Positions 1 to 8,341 of a stretch of 64,000 bases of DNA are shown here, one piece after another. The position numbers were made by a program, and so were the translations under genes. How positions within the stretch are numbered: the stretch's first letter is position 1; each line of letters begins with the position of its first letter. Source of the stretch: JAFDZV01 sp035549015 (lineage in GTDB: Bacteria; Bacteroidota; Ignavibacteria; OLB7); the NCBI GenBank assembly GCA_035549015.1, contig DASZRW010000137.1, positions 1-64,000 of the forward strand, in the 5' to 3' direction. Under the pieces are notes generated by a model, which searched no databases, was not told the origin of the DNA, and was given only the letters and a program-made list of their open reading frames with translations.

Positions 1-1
1 C

Positions 2-796
2 GGCATGACCGACGCTGCATGCCTGACGCCGCGAACATATATCGTGCCGGTGTGGAATGTCGATGACTACTATCAGATCCGCACGGAAGATGCGGGCGCT
101 ACGTGGTATCGGGTGCAGTGCGATACAGTGCAGCAGCTCTGCTTCGTGGACAGTCTGCATGGCTGGGGCGCTGGAAGCGGCATAGCCGGCACTGCTCCGC
201 GAACCAATGAGTTCATCACGCGGACAACCGATGGCGGGCGCACGTGGCAGTCGCTGGTGCGGCAGCCGAGCAAGCTGGTGATCGGCTATCTCTCGGTATC
301 GTTTGCGGATGTGAAGAACGGGTTCGTGACGGCCTGGGATGGTCGCATCCTTCGCACCACGGACGGCGGCGACAGTTGGTACGACTCGGACAGCGGAAAG
401 CTTATGGGGACTGAGCACGCGCCCTGTGTCGTGTACCCGACCGCCGGGAAGGCGTGGGCCGCCACCATCTTCGGGCAGATGCTCCACTACGATGCCTCGC
501 GCGTGAGCGGGGTGGAGGCGGAAGCAAGGGAGCCCGACGATTTCGTGCTCTCCGTAAGCCCAGACATCTGTACGTCGTCGTGCGACGTAGTCTACAACCT
601 CTCAACGGCGGAGCAGGCGATGGTAGTGCTGGTCGATATGCGGGGCGAACGGGTGATGCAGGTCATGGACAATGCAGGCCGGAAGGGGAGGCATCGCGTG
701 CATCTTGACGTATCCTCGCTGCCGCCAGGCGTGTACCTTGTGTGCCTGCAGAGCGTTGCCGGCATTGTATCACGCCGTGTGATGGTGATGCGATAG
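2..796 (+). CDS. YCF48/BNR-like secreted protein with type IX sorting tail (5' partial)
   Basis: The reading frame is open from the first bases, so this is the 3' part of a longer gene. Two Asp-box-like repeats, TTDGGRTW and TTDGGDSW, are typical of YCF48/sialidase-like beta-propellers. The last ~75 residues look like a Por-type C-terminal sorting domain: a VYNLS strand, VVLVDMRGERV, a turn, then LPPGVYLVCLQS and RRVMVMR. In families with this tail the protein is exported by Sec, carried across the outer membrane by the type IX system and anchored or released at the surface. The substrate or role cannot be read from the part present. Next gene downstream is a co-directional transporter about 210 bp away. 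Confidence 0.8.
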   Translation, partial: GMTDAACLTPRTYIVPVWNVDDYYQIRTEDAGATWYRVQCDTVQQLCFVDSLHGWGAGSGIAGTAPRTNEFITRTTDGGRTWQSLVRQPSKLVIGYLSVSFADVKNGFVTAWDGRILRTTDGGDSWYDSDSGKLMGTEHAPCVVYPTAGKAWAATIFGQMLHYDASRVSGVEAEAREPDDFVLSVSPDICTSSCDVVYNLSTAEQAMVVLVDMRGERVMQVMDNAGRKGRHRVHLDVSSLPPGVYLVCLQSVAGIVSRRVMVMR

Positions 797-1010
797 GCCT
801 GCGTGCGTACCGTGTCGGGCCGGGCATCTCAACACGCTGTCAGCCTCATCGAGGCATGAAGCTGCGGCGGACATATATTCCCGCATCCGTGACCGGGCAC
901 GTTCAGCCTGATCGCTCCATGGGAGTGCAGCCGCGTTCGGGCACTCGAGCGATCGGAAATGCAAGGAACCTGCATCGTGCCTGACGACGCCCGTAGAACC
1001 GAATCCCATA

Positions 1011-1850
1011 ATGTCCCTCGCACGCATAACACTTCTTTCGGCGCTGGCAATGACTGCGTTTGCGGCGAACTCCCTGTTGTGCCGTCTCGCTCTGAAGAGC
1101 ACCCGGATCAACCCCGCCGCCTTTACCTCGATACGAATCCTCTCCGGAGCGCTCATGCTCTGGCTGATTGTGAGTCTGCGCAGGGGGCGTACCGGGCTCA
1201 AGGGGAATTGGCCGTCTGCGGCCGCACTGTTTGCGTACGCGTCCGCCTTTTCATTCGCCTACGTGAAGCTGCCGGCCGCCGTCGGAACGTTGATCCTGTT
1301 CGGTTCGGTACAGGCAACGATGATCGGGTACGGTTTCCTGACCGGTGAGAAGATTCGCGGTTTGCAGGTGGCCGGGCTGTGCCTGGCTCTGGGTGGGTTG
1401 GTGGTCATGGTGTTTCCCGGCCTCTCGACGCCGTCGCCCCCGAGCGCGTTGTTGATGATGGCTGCGGGGACTGCGTGGGGCATCTATTCGCTGCGAGGGA
1501 GGGGATCGAGCGATCCAACCGCGGACACGGCGGGGAACTTCGTGCGGGCTGCTGCATTCGCCGCGCTCATGGGCGTTGCGATGGTTCCCAATCATTCATT
1601 GGATAGCGAGGGGATCTGGTATGCTGTGGCATCGGGCGCCGTTGCATCGGGCATCGGCTATGCCGTCTGGTATTCGGTGCTTCGCGGGCTGACGGCAACG
1701 AATGCCGCCACCATTCAACTGAGCGTTCCGGTCATTGCAGCGGCAGGTGCCCTGATCGTCCTGGGGGAGGCGATCACGGTTCAGCTGATCGCGGGCCCCA
1801 TCGCGATCCTTGGCGGTGTGTTCGTCGTGATCTCGTCGCGGAAGTCATGA
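1011..1850 (+). CDS. EamA/DMT-family transporter
   Basis: A 279-residue, very hydrophobic protein that reads as about ten transmembrane helices in two five-helix halves, as in the drug/metabolite transporter superfamily. The N-terminus (ITLLSALAMTAFAANSLLCR) and the second-half motif TNAATIQLSVPVIAAAGA followed by LGEAIT match EamA proteins, where the Gly-Glu loop is typical. Such proteins export amino acids or other small metabolites; the substrate is not predictable. It stands alone between a secreted-protein gene and an LRR protein. A second, distinct EamA gene lies at 52966-53889 on the other strand. Confidence 0.87.
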   Translation: MSLARITLLSALAMTAFAANSLLCRLALKSTRINPAAFTSIRILSGALMLWLIVSLRRGRTGLKGNWPSAAALFAYASAFSFAYVKLPAAVGTLILFGSVQATMIGYGFLTGEKIRGLQVAGLCLALGGLVVMVFPGLSTPSPPSALLMMAAGTAWGIYSLRGRGSSDPTADTAGNFVRAAAFAALMGVAMVPNHSLDSEGIWYAVASGAVASGIGYAVWYSVLRGLTATNAATIQLSVPVIAAAGALIVLGEAITVQLIAGPIAILGGVFVVISSRKS

Positions 1851-1968
1851 TGTCATCGGGAACGGGAAGACGGGTCTGATGCTGCGCTCGTTCGCGGGTG
1901 GTAACGCCCATCAGCCTCGTGCGTGATGCAGACACCGGCGCACGAATCACTCGCACATCCTCCAGAAC

Positions 1969-2613
1969 ATGCATCACCGTCGTTGCCACCTGCATGCCGT
2001 ATCCCACCATCCAGCGTATACAGCGGTCGCGCTCCTCTCCCTGTTCGCCGTTCTTCTCGCGCCGCCATCGGCATTGGCGCAGCGTGCAAAGAAGGGGGGC
2101 GCCCCGGGCGATTCCCTTCACACCGTTGTGCTCGATGCCGGAGAGCAGCACCTGGACTCGATACCGGCCGGCGTGCTCACGCGCACGGATCTCGTCTCGC
2201 TCACCTTCATCGGTACCGACTGCGATTACAGAGTGATCGACAGTGCCGGGCACGACATCACGAAGTGCCGGATGTTGCACGAGATCCCGCTGGCGATTGC
2301 GTCGATGGCCGATCTCGAAGTACTCAACCTGCCGCTGAACGGTATCCGTTCAATTCCACCGGAGCTCGTGAAGCTCCGGCATCTCCGCGAGCTCGAGCTC
2401 GACGACAATGCTGCGCTCGAGAATGTCGACGCGATTGCCGGGATGGCGAGCCTCGAGACGCTCGGTCTCTGCGGATGCGGAATCTCCAGGTTGCCGGCCG
2501 ACCTCTCTGCGCTCGGCCATCTCCGCCGGCTCTGCCTGAAGGGGAATCCGATCGGCCGCCCGGAGCTTGCCCGTATACGTCGTGCATTGCCGTACTGCCG
2601 GATCGTCTTCTGA
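1969..2613 (+). CDS. Secreted leucine-rich repeat protein
   Basis: 214 residues. The N-terminus has a hydrophobic stretch (TAVALLSLFAVLLAPPSALA) ending in an AxA-like signal peptidase site followed by Q. The mature part contains about five leucine-rich repeats of the bacterial type: LEVLNLPLNGIRSIPPEL, LRELELDDNAAL, LETLGLCGCGISRLPADL and LRRLCLKGNPI. LRR proteins of this type give curved scaffolds for protein binding; no catalytic residues are visible. The start at the ATG of 1969 gives a long n-region, so a somewhat later start is possible. It is followed by a small Cys-rich secreted protein on the same strand. Confidence 0.75.
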   Translation: MHHRRCHLHAVSHHPAYTAVALLSLFAVLLAPPSALAQRAKKGGAPGDSLHTVVLDAGEQHLDSIPAGVLTRTDLVSLTFIGTDCDYRVIDSAGHDITKCRMLHEIPLAIASMADLEVLNLPLNGIRSIPPELVKLRHLRELELDDNAALENVDAIAGMASLETLGLCGCGISRLPADLSALGHLRRLCLKGNPIGRPELARIRRALPYCRIVF

Positions 2614-2809
2614 AGTTCCGCTGCGACGGCGCGGCTCCTCGTATCGATGGCAGGGAGCCGCATGCTTCCACGTGTCCAATTTGCCACGTCTCACCACTCT
2701 TACCGGTTCAGGCAGTTCCGGATCGCCGCCGTACGGCCCGGGGAGCGTCGTGGATGACGCAGCGGCGTGCGACTGCTTTCGAGAACGCGAACCCATACGG
2801 AGAACCACT

Positions 2810-3196
2810 GTGCAAATCCACACGTTCAAGAGAATGTTCCTGGTGCCGGTCTTCATCCTTGCGGCTGCCGCAGCGTATGCGCAGCCTGCATGCCCGTCGC
2901 CAACCATCACGAGCGCTGCGGACGTGCCGTGCGATGTCACGGTCTGCTACCTCTCGAACAATGCCGATGCCACCGTGATCGAATGCATCACTGTGGAGCC
3001 CGGCACAACCCAGCGGCACGAAGCACCGGATGGCACTACCGGCATCGGGATCGAGACGCCCAAGGGGCCGGTGGTGATTCCGCCCGGCGGCTGCGTGAAG
3101 GATATTCAGGTGGCGCGCGGATGCTGCGTCGATGTCTGCTTTGACCTGTGGAAGTGCGAATTGCGCATCACCAGGAGCGCGGGGCCGTGCCCGTAG
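2810..3196 (+). CDS. Small cysteine-rich secreted protein, unknown function
   Basis: I place the start at the GTG of 2810 because GGAG (2799-2802) lies seven bases upstream; an ATG at 2834 in the same frame is the alternative. The product is 128 residues with a signal peptide (hydrophobic FLVPVFILAAAAAYA, likely cleavage before QPAC). The mature part of about 100 residues holds ten cysteines, including a GCC pair, an even number that suggests a disulfide-bonded periplasmic or surface protein. A Gly/Pro-rich stretch (PKGPVVIPPGG) sits in the middle. I do not recognise a family. Confidence 0.6.
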   Translation: MQIHTFKRMFLVPVFILAAAAAYAQPACPSPTITSAADVPCDVTVCYLSNNADATVIECITVEPGTTQRHEAPDGTTGIGIETPKGPVVIPPGGCVKDIQVARGCCVDVCFDLWKCELRITRSAGPCP

Positions 3197-3241
3197 ATTC
3201 GCCGGAGTAGCAACGCTTCAGAGGCATTCTCCCGCAGGCAC

Positions 3242-4630
3242 TCACGCCGTCGGGTCCGCATCCACATGGATGCGCGACACGTGCGGCACGAATGCCCGGA
3301 GCTGCTGTTCCAGGCTCGCCATGCGATCGTGCACGTCCACAAGCGGCATCTCCGGAGGATAGGCACACCGCACGGCGACAACCGTTCCCTGCTGCACGAG
3401 GTAGCTCGTCACCGTGGTGACGGCGTCGCTTCCCTCGAGCGTCGTCAGTGCCTGGGTGATGGTGCGCGCAATCTCCTCCTGCTCCACGGCCGGAAGCACA
3501 TGCAGGTCTCGCGCTTCCAGGTGAATGTTGATCTCCGCCGATTCCGGCAGTTCGCGCTGCAGGCTCTCGCGCAACTGCTCCGAGGTGATGTGTGCCTGGC
3601 CCAGAGTGAGATCGCTCGGCAGTTCCAGATCGAGCAGGACCTTCAGTCCGTCCGCCGAGAGAAGCAGGCTGAGATGATGCACTGCAACCCCCAGCCGATT
3701 GGCAATTGCGTAGACGGTGGCTGCATACTCTTCCCCCTCCACGCGCGCGGGCTCCACGCTCACCACGATATCCGCGAACGGAAGCTCGTGTCCGATCACG
3801 TCGCGAACGCGCTGGCTCACCAGATGGCTTGCCTCCAGCGACATCGAGCGGGGAACCTGATATGCCACATCCACGAATGCCTGCTCGCCGACGAATCGAA
3901 CCCTGACGCGCACGGATTCCGGAATCAACTGCTCCACGGCTCGCACCAGCGCCGTGAGTCGCCGGCCCAGATCGCCGGGCACATCCTCCATAAGATCGCG
4001 CACGCTTGTGCGGCCCAATCCATACGCAACGCGCAGCGCTATTGCCGCAACCAGCGCCGCGCCGATCGCATCGGCGCGAAGAGCCAGCCACACCGGAATG
4101 ATATCCGTTCGTGTTGCCACCTCCAGCACGCCGAGCGAGAGAATCACCACGAGCGAGCCGAGCATGTCGTTGGTGAAGTGTGCGGCGTCCGCAGCCAGCG
4201 CCTGGCTCCTGTGCGCCCGCGCGGCGCGCCTCAGCGATCGTGCGCGCGTGTAGTCCACGAGCACCGACACCACCATCACCAGGAACGACCATATCGTGAC
4301 CTGTGGTATCTCCGGCGAGACGAAGATTCGTTCGTATGCGTGCCACAGCACCCAGAGAGCCGTTGCCACCAGCAGCGCCGACTCCGCGAGCGCACCCAGG
4401 CTCTCCGCCTTGCCATGTCCATACGGGTGATTTTCGTCGGGCGGCTGCTCTGCAACGTACACCACGAAGAACGTGAGCATTGCCGCAAGCAGGTCGAGGC
4501 CGGAGTGTGCCGCCTCGGAGATGATCGCCAGACTGCCGGTCGCCAGACCTACTACAACCTTCAGAGTGGTAAGCAGCAGACCCGAGCCTACGGAGGCGAG
4601 GGCGGCGGAGCGTTTGGAGAGTTCGGCCAT
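3242..4630 (-). CDS. Cation diffusion facilitator (CDF) metal exporter with long C-terminus
   Basis: 462 residues. The membrane part has the CDF features: SEAAHSGLD in TM2 (His42, Asp46), HPYGHGKAES in the TM2-TM3 loop, and DAAHFTND in TM5 (His151, Asp155), the HD-HD site typical of zinc-type CDF antiporters. These export divalent metal (Zn, Co, Cd, Fe or Mn) from the cytosol in exchange for protons. The usual family length is about 300 residues. Here the C-terminal cytosolic part continues for about 260 residues and seems to contain three successive ferredoxin-like metal-sensing (ZT-dimer) units, beginning near residues 205, 285 and 370. No partner genes adjoin it. Confidence 0.92.
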   Translation of the reverse strand: MAELSKRSAALASVGSGLLLTTLKVVVGLATGSLAIISEAAHSGLDLLAAMLTFFVVYVAEQPPDENHPYGHGKAESLGALAESALLVATALWVLWHAYERIFVSPEIPQVTIWSFLVMVVSVLVDYTRARSLRRAARAHRSQALAADAAHFTNDMLGSLVVILSLGVLEVATRTDIIPVWLALRADAIGAALVAAIALRVAYGLGRTSVRDLMEDVPGDLGRRLTALVRAVEQLIPESVRVRVRFVGEQAFVDVAYQVPRSMSLEASHLVSQRVRDVIGHELPFADIVVSVEPARVEGEEYAATVYAIANRLGVAVHHLSLLLSADGLKVLLDLELPSDLTLGQAHITSEQLRESLQRELPESAEINIHLEARDLHVLPAVEQEEIARTITQALTTLEGSDAVTTVTSYLVQQGTVVAVRCAYPPEMPLVDVHDRMASLEQQLRAFVPHVSRIHVDADPTA

Positions 4631-4716
4631 GAGGCGAGGCTATGCGCAGTTCGTAAGAGCTTCGGACACGGAGTGCCGTTCGCGGCGTTGCATTTGGACC
4701 GGCGCTGCGGGGCCGG

Positions 4717-4911
4717 CTACAGTGGGCGCTCCGACACGGTTCCCGGCGAGTGGGACGATGATGGGGGAGTGTGGTACTGCACGTCTGCTGCCGGAGAATA
4801 GTACTGCTGTTGGACCATCGGGCGGCCGGCATAGTGCGGCCAGCACGTTTGCATCGCCCATGTCCCGTCCTGTTGTTGGGGGGACGATACCGTTGGAGAA
4901 CGCGCAGGCAT
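4717..4911 (-). CDS. Possible small protein upstream of the CDF gene
   Basis: A 64-residue reading frame rich in Pro, Ser, Gln and Tyr (QQQ, VQQQYYSP, HTPPSSSHSP), without a signal peptide or known domain. Two features support expression. A GGGGAG ribosome binding site lies seven bases before the ATG. A perfect Bacteroidota-type -7 element, TATATTTG (4945-4938 on the minus strand), sits about 25 bases before that. It lies about 90 bp upstream of the CDF gene on the same strand, so it could instead be part of that gene's long leader. There is no homology evidence. Confidence 0.35.
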   Translation of the reverse strand: MPARSPTVSSPQQQDGTWAMQTCWPHYAGRPMVQQQYYSPAADVQYHTPPSSSHSPGTVSERPL

Positions 4912-4937
4912 TATCCGGCTCCCCGTTGTTGCGAGGC

Positions 4938-4945
4938 CAAATATA
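4938..4945 (-). promoter_or_regulatory. Bacteroidota-type -7 promoter element
   Basis: Minus-strand TATATTTG matches the TAnnTTTG -7 consensus exactly. A TTG at 4972-4970 is the nearest -33 candidate, but its 24-base spacing is longer than the usual 19-21. It would start a transcript covering the small reading frame at 4911 and the CDF gene at 4630. The intergenic stretch 4631-4990 holds nothing else I can identify. Confidence 0.4.
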
Positions 4946-4990
4946 GCGAAGCGGTGGTAACGGGCTGTTCAACGGGTATTACGCCGCAGC

Positions 4991-5950
4991 TCACTCACCG
5001 AACGGCCAGACGAGGCCTGCCAGTTCATCCAGATTTCGTGCGCGGTTCTTCCATCCGTCGAGGCGCAGCTGTGCGTCGAAGTTGCTGTAGCGATGCAGCA
5101 GATGCATCAGCATCAATCTGCTCCTCAGATGCTCCGAGCGTTCGGCCGCCGCAATGCCGTAGCCATCCAGCAATCGTGCCAGGCGTGCCTGCCTGCCTGC
5201 ACAGAGGAATGCGCCGGGCCCGATGAGATCGTACTCGCCGAACCCCGTCATCACATCGCCGAAGTCGATGAGGCCGGTAAGACGCCACCTGCCGTTGCGA
5301 TCCTGTACCAGCAGGTTCTCCGGCGTGTATTCGCCCGTGAGGATCGTTGGGATGAAGGAGCCGGGAAGGAGAGGAGCATTACGATCGAGATAGCGCTCCA
5401 GCCCGGCGAGCAGGTGCCGGGGAAGGCGCAGGCGCTCATGACGCGCAGCACACCGTTCCATCTGCGCGGCGATGAACCCGTGCCACTCCGGTTCCAGCGC
5501 AGTGAGGTCGCCGGCAGGAAGCGCCTGCAGGCGGGCAATCAGCTCGCCGATCTCGAACATCAGGTCCAGACGCCCGGCCTCCGGAATGTGCATCCACACA
5601 TCCTCGAGCGGCACACCTTCGAGGCGCGACATCACGATGTAGGGCCAGCCATCCAGCTCGCCCGCTGTCTGAAGAGCCGGCGTCTCCACGGGGAGCCGCC
5701 CGGCAAGCGCTGCGAGGGCAGAGCGTTCGCTGCGGTATTGACCCGCCAGCAGCGGAGGGAAGAGCTTGATGACGTGATGGTTGCCGGCCACCGCGAGGCA
5801 GTTGGTTCCACCATCCAGCGGACGCACGTCCGGTGGCAGCCCATGGCGGCATGCGATTTCGCCGATGGCCGCCATCCAGATACGGGTGTCGGTGCGGATT
5901 GCGTCATAGCCTGTGGGGGTGATATCGGGAGGAAGGAAGGATCTGCTCAT
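4991..5950 (-). CDS. Aminoglycoside phosphotransferase-like kinase (APH fold)
   Basis: 319 residues with the order of an APH/choline-kinase fold: an ATP-anchoring Lys in VIKLF (Lys62), a hinge region (PYIVMSRLEGVPL near 103-115), a catalytic loop TGEYTPENLLV (206-215) and the metal-binding IDFGD (Asp229). The catalytic loop departs from the usual HGDxHxxN: Glu207 takes the place of the catalytic Asp, while Asn212 is kept. Similar Glu variants occur, as far as I recall, in some proteins annotated as hygromycin kinases. The substrate is unknown; APH-fold kinases also act on homoserine, choline and sugars. It is divergent from the lipoprotein at 6018. Confidence 0.8.
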   Translation of the reverse strand: MSRSFLPPDITPTGYDAIRTDTRIWMAAIGEIACRHGLPPDVRPLDGGTNCLAVAGNHHVIKLFPPLLAGQYRSERSALAALAGRLPVETPALQTAGELDGWPYIVMSRLEGVPLEDVWMHIPEAGRLDLMFEIGELIARLQALPAGDLTALEPEWHGFIAAQMERCAARHERLRLPRHLLAGLERYLDRNAPLLPGSFIPTILTGEYTPENLLVQDRNGRWRLTGLIDFGDVMTGFGEYDLIGPGAFLCAGRQARLARLLDGYGIAAAERSEHLRSRLMLMHLLHRYSNFDAQLRLDGWKNRARNLDELAGLVWPFGE

Positions 5951-6017
5951 CGATATGCGCGCGAACTGTTAGATTCGCTCCGTGCGTGTCCAATCATCCT
6001 GGATCTATCCCAGCCTC

Positions 6018-6416
6018 ATGAACCGCTGTGCCTCGATCGCCGGGCTTCTGCTCGCGATGCTTATCGTCTCCTGCGCTTCCACGCAGCCCGCTTACAATGT
6101 CATCACCGATCGCCTCTACTTCGGGCGCGCCATGCCCGGCGATCAGGTGGGAACCGGCTCCTGGCGCGACTTCCTTCGCGACGTGGTAACACCCCGCTTT
6201 CCTGACGGGCTCACCTGGTGGGACGCGCAGGGGGAGTGGCGCGACAGCACCGGGCAGGCTGCCGCGGAGCGAACGTTCGTGCTGGAGATCGTCCGCCCCT
6301 TCAACACGCCGCCGCAGGATGCCGACACGGTGATGAAGGCCATCATCAACACCTACAAGACCCGCTACAGCCAGCAGGCCGTGCTCTGGGTCCGCTCGCC
6401 GGGAACGAGCCGGTGA
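6018..6416 (+). CDS. DUF3574 lipoprotein
   Basis: 132 residues from the ATG at 6018, chosen over an upstream GTG at 5982 because it puts the lipobox (LIVSC) at a normal distance from the start. After the lipidated Cys comes a compact domain with DRLYFGRAMPGDQ, WRDFLRDVVTPRFPDGLT and a WRDSTG motif, which match the DUF3574 family of small exported proteins of unknown function. The protein would be anchored to a membrane by its lipid and face the periplasm. It ends just before a convergent gene. A TAGATTCG at 5970-5977 resembles a -7 element. Confidence 0.75.
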   Translation: MNRCASIAGLLLAMLIVSCASTQPAYNVITDRLYFGRAMPGDQVGTGSWRDFLRDVVTPRFPDGLTWWDAQGEWRDSTGQAAAERTFVLEIVRPFNTPPQDADTVMKAIINTYKTRYSQQAVLWVRSPGTSR

Positions 6417-6525
6417 CGCCATGCGCCGGCCATCGCTGCGTTTCAGGTTCGGCGCGGGTGCCGTCCGACACCGGTGCCGTTCGGCGCATTCATATCTCAT
6501 CGTTCCAGTTTCATATCCGTCCTTC

Positions 6526-8313
6526 CTACTCTCCCGGTTCGCGTTCGCGGCGATCGATCTCCACCAATATCCTGCGCTTCGCCGCGAAGTCGTCCTTGTC
6601 CGCGCTGACGCCGCCGCTGATATATCGGAATACGATGCGCCCTTCCTTCTTCAGGATGTTGTAGTCATCGCCGTTCGATGCCGAGGCGGCGCTCATCATG
6701 GTGTCCAGCTGCTGTGCGGAGTAGTAGGCGCGCAGTCCGGAGAGCTTCACATTGTCCATGCGGTCCCCCTTGCGGATCGTCTGCTGCATCCCTTCCGCGC
6801 TCTCGTACGCAATCGGCTTTCCCTCCACATAGTCACCCTGTATCGGCTGCGGGTCGGCGAAGCCGGTCACGCGAATCTCCAGCACTTCCGATGGGAGGCC
6901 CCGCTTGCGGAACTCCGGGTAGATGTCGTCCACGCAGGTACGCACAAGCGTGTTGAAGAGCGACTCCACCGTCTTGGAGTATGCCTGATACTCTTCATGC
7001 TTCTTGGAGCCGCGCGAGAAGTCCTCGATGTAGTTGGCATTGTGCAGCTCGCCGTCGCGCAGTGTGAACAACTGCTCCAGATTCTCCGCGGTGTTCGGGC
7101 GATAGTAGCCGGTGACGAAGAAGGGGATGTCGTACTTGCCGAAGTCCACCAGCTTCACCACGATGCGGCCGAACGGAATCTTCACGTTCTGTTCGGTGTT
7201 TGCGGCCGTCTGTGTTACCATCACGCTCTTCGTGGTGTCGCGCACGCGGGCCTCCACGCGGTACCGCCGGCCGGCAGGGAGCGGGATCTGGTAGTGATCC
7301 ACCAGGGCCGACGTCGTGACCGCCTTGATCGTGCGTCCGGTTGTAACGTCCACGATGCTGATCACGCCGGGGAGAGGCTTGCCGGTGGTTGAATCGATCA
7401 CGCTCACGTTCAGACGGGCCATCCCTGCGCCGAAGATGTTCGGCGTGCCGGAGTAGATGTCCAGCTTTCCGATCCCGCCGTCGCGCGATGACGACATGTA
7501 GAACAGATCCCCCTCCAACGGTGCCTGGAAGAAGAGTTCATCTGCAGGGCTGTTGATGGTGTTCCCGAGGTTGAGCGGGGCCGCCCATCCGGAATCGGTG
7601 CGATAGGTCATGAACACGTCGTAGCCGCCGCGGCCGTCGTGCCCCTTGCTGGAGAAGTAGAGCGTGCCGCCGTCCGGAGTCACATAGGGGGAGCGTTCAT
7701 CCTTCGAAGTATTGATCACCGGCCCCATGTTGGTGGCCGCGCTCCAATCGCCTGCGCCGTTGCGCCGTGTCATCCAGATGTCCGTCCGGCCCGATCCGCC
7801 CTCGCGATTGGAAGCGAAGTAGACCGTGCTGCCGTCGCCGCTGATGGTTGGGTGCGAATCCCATCCCTTCGAATTGACGCTCGGCCCCATGTTGCGGACA
7901 TTCGTGATCTGGCCGTCGTGCAGATCGGCGATGTAGAGGTCCACGTTCCCGATGCCGTCCGTCCGCTCCGCCGCGAAGACCACGGTGTGCCCGTCGTTGG
8001 CGATCGCGAGCCCGCCTTCGTTCCCGGCGCTGTTGAGCGACGGTCCGGCCGGAAGCGGATCGCTCCATCGATCGCTTACACGGCGCGTGTAGAATTCGTC
8101 CGCCTCACCGCTGGCCCCCGAGCGTGCGTACGACGTGAAGTAGAGTGTCTGGCGGTCCGGTGTGATCGTCGGCGCATAATCGTTGCCGGCGGAGTTCACG
8201 CCGGTACCGAGCGAGGAGAGAACGATCTCGTAATCGGCGAAGCTTTGCGCATCGAGCCCAGCGCATCCGAGCAGAAGGGCGAGCGCGGCAAGAGTATAGG
8301 TTCTGAGTAGCAT
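6526..8313 (-). CDS. PD40 beta-propeller protein with OmpA-like C-terminus
   Basis: 595 residues. The N-terminus is a signal peptide; LALLLGC could also be a lipobox. Residues about 40-290 hold five WD40/PD40-type blades seen as PTITPDRQTLYFTS, LAIANDGHTVVFAA, PTISGDGSTVYFAS, PYVTPDGGTLYFSS and GDLFYMSS. A carboxypeptidase-regulatory-like beta domain follows (about 300-370). The last ~200 residues resemble an OmpA-type peptidoglycan-binding domain (IPFFVTGYYRPNT, ITGFADP-like VTGFADPQP, LSGLRAYYSAQQL, KRRILVEI). This order resembles PorE-like envelope proteins of type IX systems but lacks their TPR domain. A barrel gene lies just upstream, 28 bp away, in the same direction. Confidence 0.8.
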   Translation of the reverse strand: MLLRTYTLAALALLLGCAGLDAQSFADYEIVLSSLGTGVNSAGNDYAPTITPDRQTLYFTSYARSGASGEADEFYTRRVSDRWSDPLPAGPSLNSAGNEGGLAIANDGHTVVFAAERTDGIGNVDLYIADLHDGQITNVRNMGPSVNSKGWDSHPTISGDGSTVYFASNREGGSGRTDIWMTRRNGAGDWSAATNMGPVINTSKDERSPYVTPDGGTLYFSSKGHDGRGGYDVFMTYRTDSGWAAPLNLGNTINSPADELFFQAPLEGDLFYMSSSRDGGIGKLDIYSGTPNIFGAGMARLNVSVIDSTTGKPLPGVISIVDVTTGRTIKAVTTSALVDHYQIPLPAGRRYRVEARVRDTTKSVMVTQTAANTEQNVKIPFGRIVVKLVDFGKYDIPFFVTGYYRPNTAENLEQLFTLRDGELHNANYIEDFSRGSKKHEEYQAYSKTVESLFNTLVRTCVDDIYPEFRKRGLPSEVLEIRVTGFADPQPIQGDYVEGKPIAYESAEGMQQTIRKGDRMDNVKLSGLRAYYSAQQLDTMMSAASASNGDDYNILKKEGRIVFRYISGGVSADKDDFAAKRRILVEIDRREREPGE

Positions 8314-8341
8314 GGTCTGCGCGTGTCTCCGGATGTGAAGG

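Noticed and set aside
3168..4832. 554-residue minus-strand frame overlapping the CDF gene
   Set aside because: Its product is Arg/Gly/Ala-rich without domain features, while the overlapping frame is a clear CDF transporter.
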